Part shown: positions 61,133 through 64,000 of the stretch, piece by piece | Numbering within the stretch: the stretch's first letter is position 1 | Layout: every line of letters starts with the position of its first letter | DNA from: Neisseria yangbaofengii | Lineage (GTDB): Bacteria; Pseudomonadota; Gammaproteobacteria; Burkholderiales; Neisseriaceae | Direction: 5' to 3' | Assembly: GCF_014898075.1 (NCBI RefSeq) | Contig: NZ_CP062976.1 | Coordinates: forward strand, 1,860,001 to 1,924,000 | DNA: 64,000 nt | Notes under the pieces: model-generated | Told to the model about the DNA's origin: nothing | The model's input: the letters and a program-made list of their open reading frames with translations, nothing else | Database searches by the model: none | Program-made: the position numbers and the translations under genes

Positions 61133-63502
61133 CTAGCCGCGCAGCTGCGCACCGGCGCTTTGGGCGGTGACAATCAGTTTGGCCACCAGCGGCTCGACAG
61201 TTTCATCGGTCAGCGTGGTTTCCATATCCTGCAAAATCACTTTCACTGCCACGCTCTTCATGCCTTCTGCCACGCCTGCTCCACGGTACACGTCAAACAC
61301 GGTGATTTCCTGAACCAGTTTGTTGGCTGCGCCGTTTAAGGCTGCCAGCAAATCATCGTGGCTCATGTTCTCGGGCATCACAAATGCCAAATCACGGCGC
61401 ACGGCTTGGAATTTGGATGCCGGACGGTAACGGGTTTTCTCCCGTTCCAACACAGCGTCCATATCGATTTCAAACACCAGCGGCGCTTGCGGCAAATCGT
61501 ATTTTTGCAGCCATTTCGGGTGCAGTTCGCCGACAAAACCGATTACTTTGCCGTCTGAAACAATATTGGCGGTACGGCCGTGATGCAATGCCGGATGTTC
61601 GGCTTTAACAAATGATACTTGTTTGTTTTTCAACAGATTTTCAACATCGGCTTTGATGTCGTAAAAATCGGCGGCACGGGTTTTGCTGCCCCATTGTTCC
61701 GGCTCGACCGAACCGTACCACAGGCCGCCAATGCGTTCGTTCTGCACGAAACCGCCCTGCTCGTTTTTGCTGAATACACGGGCGATTTCAAACACACGCA
61801 CTCTGTTTTGCTTGCGGTTTAAATTGTTTTGCAGAATTTCCACCAAACCGCCGATTAAGGTCGAACGCATCACGGCATATTGCGCCGCCAGCGGGTTTTG
61901 CAGACGAATCGGATTATCGTTGGCAGCAAAATCACGTTCCCATGCTTCATCGACAAAAGCATAGCTCACCGCTTCCTGATAGCCTCTGGCCGCCATTTCG
62001 TTATACACCGCAAAACGGCTTCGGCGGGTTTCGGGCAAAGCCAGCATTTTCAGACGGCCTGATGTGCAATCATCTGGGATATTTTCATAACCGTACACCC
62101 GGCCGATTTCTTCCACCAAATCGGCCTCGATTTCAATATCGAAGCGGAAGCTCGGCTGGGTAACGGTGAAACCGGCTTCTGTTGCCGCCGGATTCAAACC
62201 CAAATGCTGCAAAATGGTTTCCACCTGCTGAGGCGCAACGACCACACCAAGCATTTTTTCCAAACGGCTCAAACGCAGTTCAACCTGATTCTGATTGGCG
62301 GTCGGCAACTCGCCCACTGCTTCTACGCTTTCGCCTGCCGCACCGCCGCAGATTTGCAACACCAATTCCGTTGCCCGCTCAATGGCATCTGCCTGCAATG
62401 CCCAATCCACGCCCCGCTCGAAACGGAACGAAGAATCTGATCCGAAACCGTATTGGCGGGATTTTCCGGCAATGATTTCCGGCGCAAAATACGCCGATTC
62501 CAACACAATATTAACCGTATCGTCAGAAACCGCACTCGCCTCGCCGCCCATCAGACCGGCCATGCTCAATGCGCCCTGCTCGTCTGCCACCACCAAAGTA
62601 TTATCAGATAAAGCGACCGTTTTTTCATTCAGGCACGCCAGCGTTTCACCCTCGATGGCACGGCGCACAATCAGGCTGCCGTGGATTTTATCCGCATCGA
62701 AAACGTGCATCGGCTGACCCAGTTCCAACATCACATAATTGCCGATGTCCACCAACGCCGAAATGCTGCGGATACCGCTGCGCTCCAAACGCTGTTTCAG
62801 CCACGCCGGTGTAGCGGCTTTGGCGTTCACATTTTCGATTACACGGCTGATAAAGCGGCCGCAGTCTTGCGGCACATCAATGCGCACCGGCTGTTTTCGG
62901 CTGCTTGACACCGAGGCCGTCTGAATTTCGGGAAAAGCCACCGCGCACTGCGTCAGCGCCGATACTTCACGGGCAATGCCTTTCACGCTCAAACAGTCGG
63001 TACGGTTCGGCGTAATTTTCAGGGTAAACAGCGTGTCGTCCAAATCCAGATATTCGCGAATATCCGCACCGACCGGCGCATCGTCAGGCAAAATGTGCAG
63101 ACCGTCCACACCGTCGTCCGGCAAACCCAATTCATCAGTGGAACACAACATACCGTTGGACACCACGCCCCGCATTTTGGTCGGCTTGATTTTAAAGTTG
63201 CCCGGCAACACCGCACCCGGCAGCGAACACGGCACTTTAATCCCCGGCTTCACATTCGGCGCACCGCAGACAATCTGCACCAACTCGCCCTGCCCCACAT
63301 CAACTTGGGTTACATTCAAACGGTCGGCATCGGGGTGTTTTTCCACCGATTTCACTTCCGCCACCACCACGCCGCTAAACGCCGGCGCAGCCGTTTCGGT
63401 TTCTTCCACTTCCAAACCCGCCATGGTCAGCAAATGCGCCAACTCATCAGCAGACAACTTCGGATCGGCTTGCGTTTTCAGCCATGAATAAGAAAATTGC
63501 AT
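61133..63502 (-). CDS. pheT: Phenylalanyl-tRNA synthetase beta subunit
   Basis: 789 residues, the standard length. N-terminal tRNA-binding (EMAP) domain (about 40-150), B3/4 domain with the Phe-editing site, B5 domain, and a C-terminal anticodon-binding FDX-ACB domain (YRPASKFQAVRRDLAFVMPE onward, about 695-789). It pairs with PheS in the (alpha-beta)2 enzyme. pheS is not found directly upstream: a different AT-rich gene is there, so pheS must lie beyond the window. Confidence 0.97.
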   Translation of the reverse strand: MQFSYSWLKTQADPKLSADELAHLLTMAGLEVEETETAAPAFSGVVVAEVKSVEKHPDADRLNVTQVDVGQGELVQIVCGAPNVKPGIKVPCSLPGAVLPGNFKIKPTKMRGVVSNGMLCSTDELGLPDDGVDGLHILPDDAPVGADIREYLDLDDTLFTLKITPNRTDCLSVKGIAREVSALTQCAVAFPEIQTASVSSSRKQPVRIDVPQDCGRFISRVIENVNAKAATPAWLKQRLERSGIRSISALVDIGNYVMLELGQPMHVFDADKIHGSLIVRRAIEGETLACLNEKTVALSDNTLVVADEQGALSMAGLMGGEASAVSDDTVNIVLESAYFAPEIIAGKSRQYGFGSDSSFRFERGVDWALQADAIERATELVLQICGGAAGESVEAVGELPTANQNQVELRLSRLEKMLGVVVAPQQVETILQHLGLNPAATEAGFTVTQPSFRFDIEIEADLVEEIGRVYGYENIPDDCTSGRLKMLALPETRRSRFAVYNEMAARGYQEAVSYAFVDEAWERDFAANDNPIRLQNPLAAQYAVMRSTLIGGLVEILQNNLNRKQNRVRVFEIARVFSKNEQGGFVQNERIGGLWYGSVEPEQWGSKTRAADFYDIKADVENLLKNKQVSFVKAEHPALHHGRTANIVSDGKVIGFVGELHPKWLQKYDLPQAPLVFEIDMDAVLEREKTRYRPASKFQAVRRDLAFVMPENMSHDDLLAALNGAANKLVQEITVFDVYRGAGVAEGMKSVAVKVILQDMETTLTDETVEPLVAKLIVTAQSAGAQLRG

Positions 63503-63538
63503 AATATTATCTTTAATTAATTGAATGTAAGTTAAAAA

Positions 63539-64000
63539 CTACTCTTTTTCATACGAAAACCCTTTTTTAAGAATTTCCATAAACGTTTTGTTTCGACTAT
63601 TAGCATCACTTACCACGGCACCAAAATCTAAAAATGCTAATTCTGATTCGATATTTTCATAGTAGCGATACCAAATTTTTCCTTGAGTGGAAAATTTCAT
63701 TTTAAAATCTTGAGCTTCTAAAGATTGCTCTAGGTCATCATCAAAATCAACTAAAGCATACAACCATACTCTTTGAATATTTTTACAAACATCCCTAAGT
63801 TGTTTAATATATTTTGTTAATTCAGTAACAGCTTTTGTTTTTTCCTCCAATCTTACACCTAACCGCTTGAACTCAAAACAAACCAAATCTACTTTATCAT
63901 TTTCATTTTCAATTTGATTAGAAAAAAACATCAAATAATCAGGACGATCTTCAGAATCTGTATGCTGCTGGAAAATTTTATTAAACTGCCTTGTAATTTC
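63539..64000 (-). CDS. C-terminal part of a probable nuclease-domain protein (partial)
   Basis: 154 residues visible, open to the window edge. RPDYLMFFSNQ followed by DLVCFEFKRLG fits a PD-(D/E)XK-type nuclease site (Asp, then Glu-x-Lys). The end WYRYYENIESELAFLDFGAVVSDANSRNKTFMEIL resembles the C-terminus of large GHKL-ATPase proteins carrying a nuclease domain, which are associated with phage defence. Codon use is AT-rich, unlike pheT 36 nt downstream. Its position upstream of pheT is the site of the neisserial pheS/pheT minimal mobile element, where restriction systems are often found. Confidence 0.55.
   Translation of the reverse strand, partial: EITRQFNKIFQQHTDSEDRPDYLMFFSNQIENENDKVDLVCFEFKRLGVRLEEKTKAVTELTKYIKQLRDVCKNIQRVWLYALVDFDDDLEQSLEAQDFKMKFSTQGKIWYRYYENIESELAFLDFGAVVSDANSRNKTFMEILKKGFSYEKE

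Noticed and set aside
1-64000. tRNA or rRNA genes
   Set aside because: No cloverleaf-like sequence with CCA-adjacent T-arm pattern or rRNA segment was recognised by eye; a tRNA scan was not possible.

Overview
The window is a stretch of chromosome from a Neisseriaceae bacterium, most likely a commensal or animal-associated Neisseria. The clearest sign is the DNA uptake sequence GCCGTCTGAA, present dozens of times, mostly as AGGCCGTCTGAA (the AG dialect) rather than the ATGCCGTCTGAA of meningococcus and gonococcus. It is often in inverted pairs that serve as transcription terminators. Correia-type elements (TATAGTGGA...TCCACTATA) and a decayed IS1016-type insertion sequence fit the same family. 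Gene orders also match Neisseria: folC-dedD-cvpA-purF, lptF/lptG beside pepA and holC, the zwf-pgl-glk-hexR-pgi cluster facing edd-eda, and pheT-ihfA. The species cannot be named from this window.

Layout. 1-5100: purF (cut by the window edge), cvpA, a SPOR-domain protein, folC, two small conserved genes and an amino-acid ABC ATPase. 5189-5901: IS1016-like remnant. 5989-7492: rsmA and a Maf protein. 7582-8306: AT-rich insert with a double-glycine bacteriocin-like peptide and a probable immunity protein. 8357-17368: gamma carbonic anhydrase, nitronate monooxygenase-like enzyme, argH, an orphan LytS-type sensor kinase, yicC, rph, pnuC with an NadR-type kinase, and lysC. 18078-28748: gdhA, gph, recX, lptGF, pepA, holC, an FKBP lipoprotein, a frameshifted LysE/ArgO exporter, purN and a DUF3108 protein. 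28834-37721: glucose catabolism through the Entner-Doudoroff route under HexR; two HexR-type operators lie between zwf and edd. 37730-38054: Correia elements. 38114-44362: small membrane protein, metZ, conserved hypothetical genes, an amino-acid-binding lipoprotein, a PFL/DUF711 protein and an ACT-domain protein. 44397-46428: AT-rich accessory segment with a small membrane protein and a Fic protein. 46557-49658: alr, dadA and a divergent Lrp-type regulator. 49804-55439: a two-subunit sodium symporter with a DUF294/CBS protein and a DnaQ-type exonuclease. 55755-56098: two tandem sibling small RNAs on the minus strand. 56278-60325: DUF3482 GTPase, DUF2868 membrane protein and an outer-membrane beta-barrel candidate. 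60415-63502: MerR-like gene, ihfA, pheT. 63539-64000: end of an AT-rich gene directly upstream of pheT, in the position of the neisserial pheS/pheT minimal mobile element.

The most notable items are the sibling small RNAs (stem-loop, anti-Shine-Dalgarno region, terminator), whose single-stranded region matches ribosome-binding sites of genes in this window; the bacteriocin/immunity pair behind a perfect 22-bp palindrome; the HexR operator pair; accessory segments bounded by Correia-type ends; a T9 tract that frameshifts the exporter gene; and the probable defence gene at the right edge.

All assignments come from reading the sequence; no database searches were run. Residue positions and membrane-segment counts are approximate.
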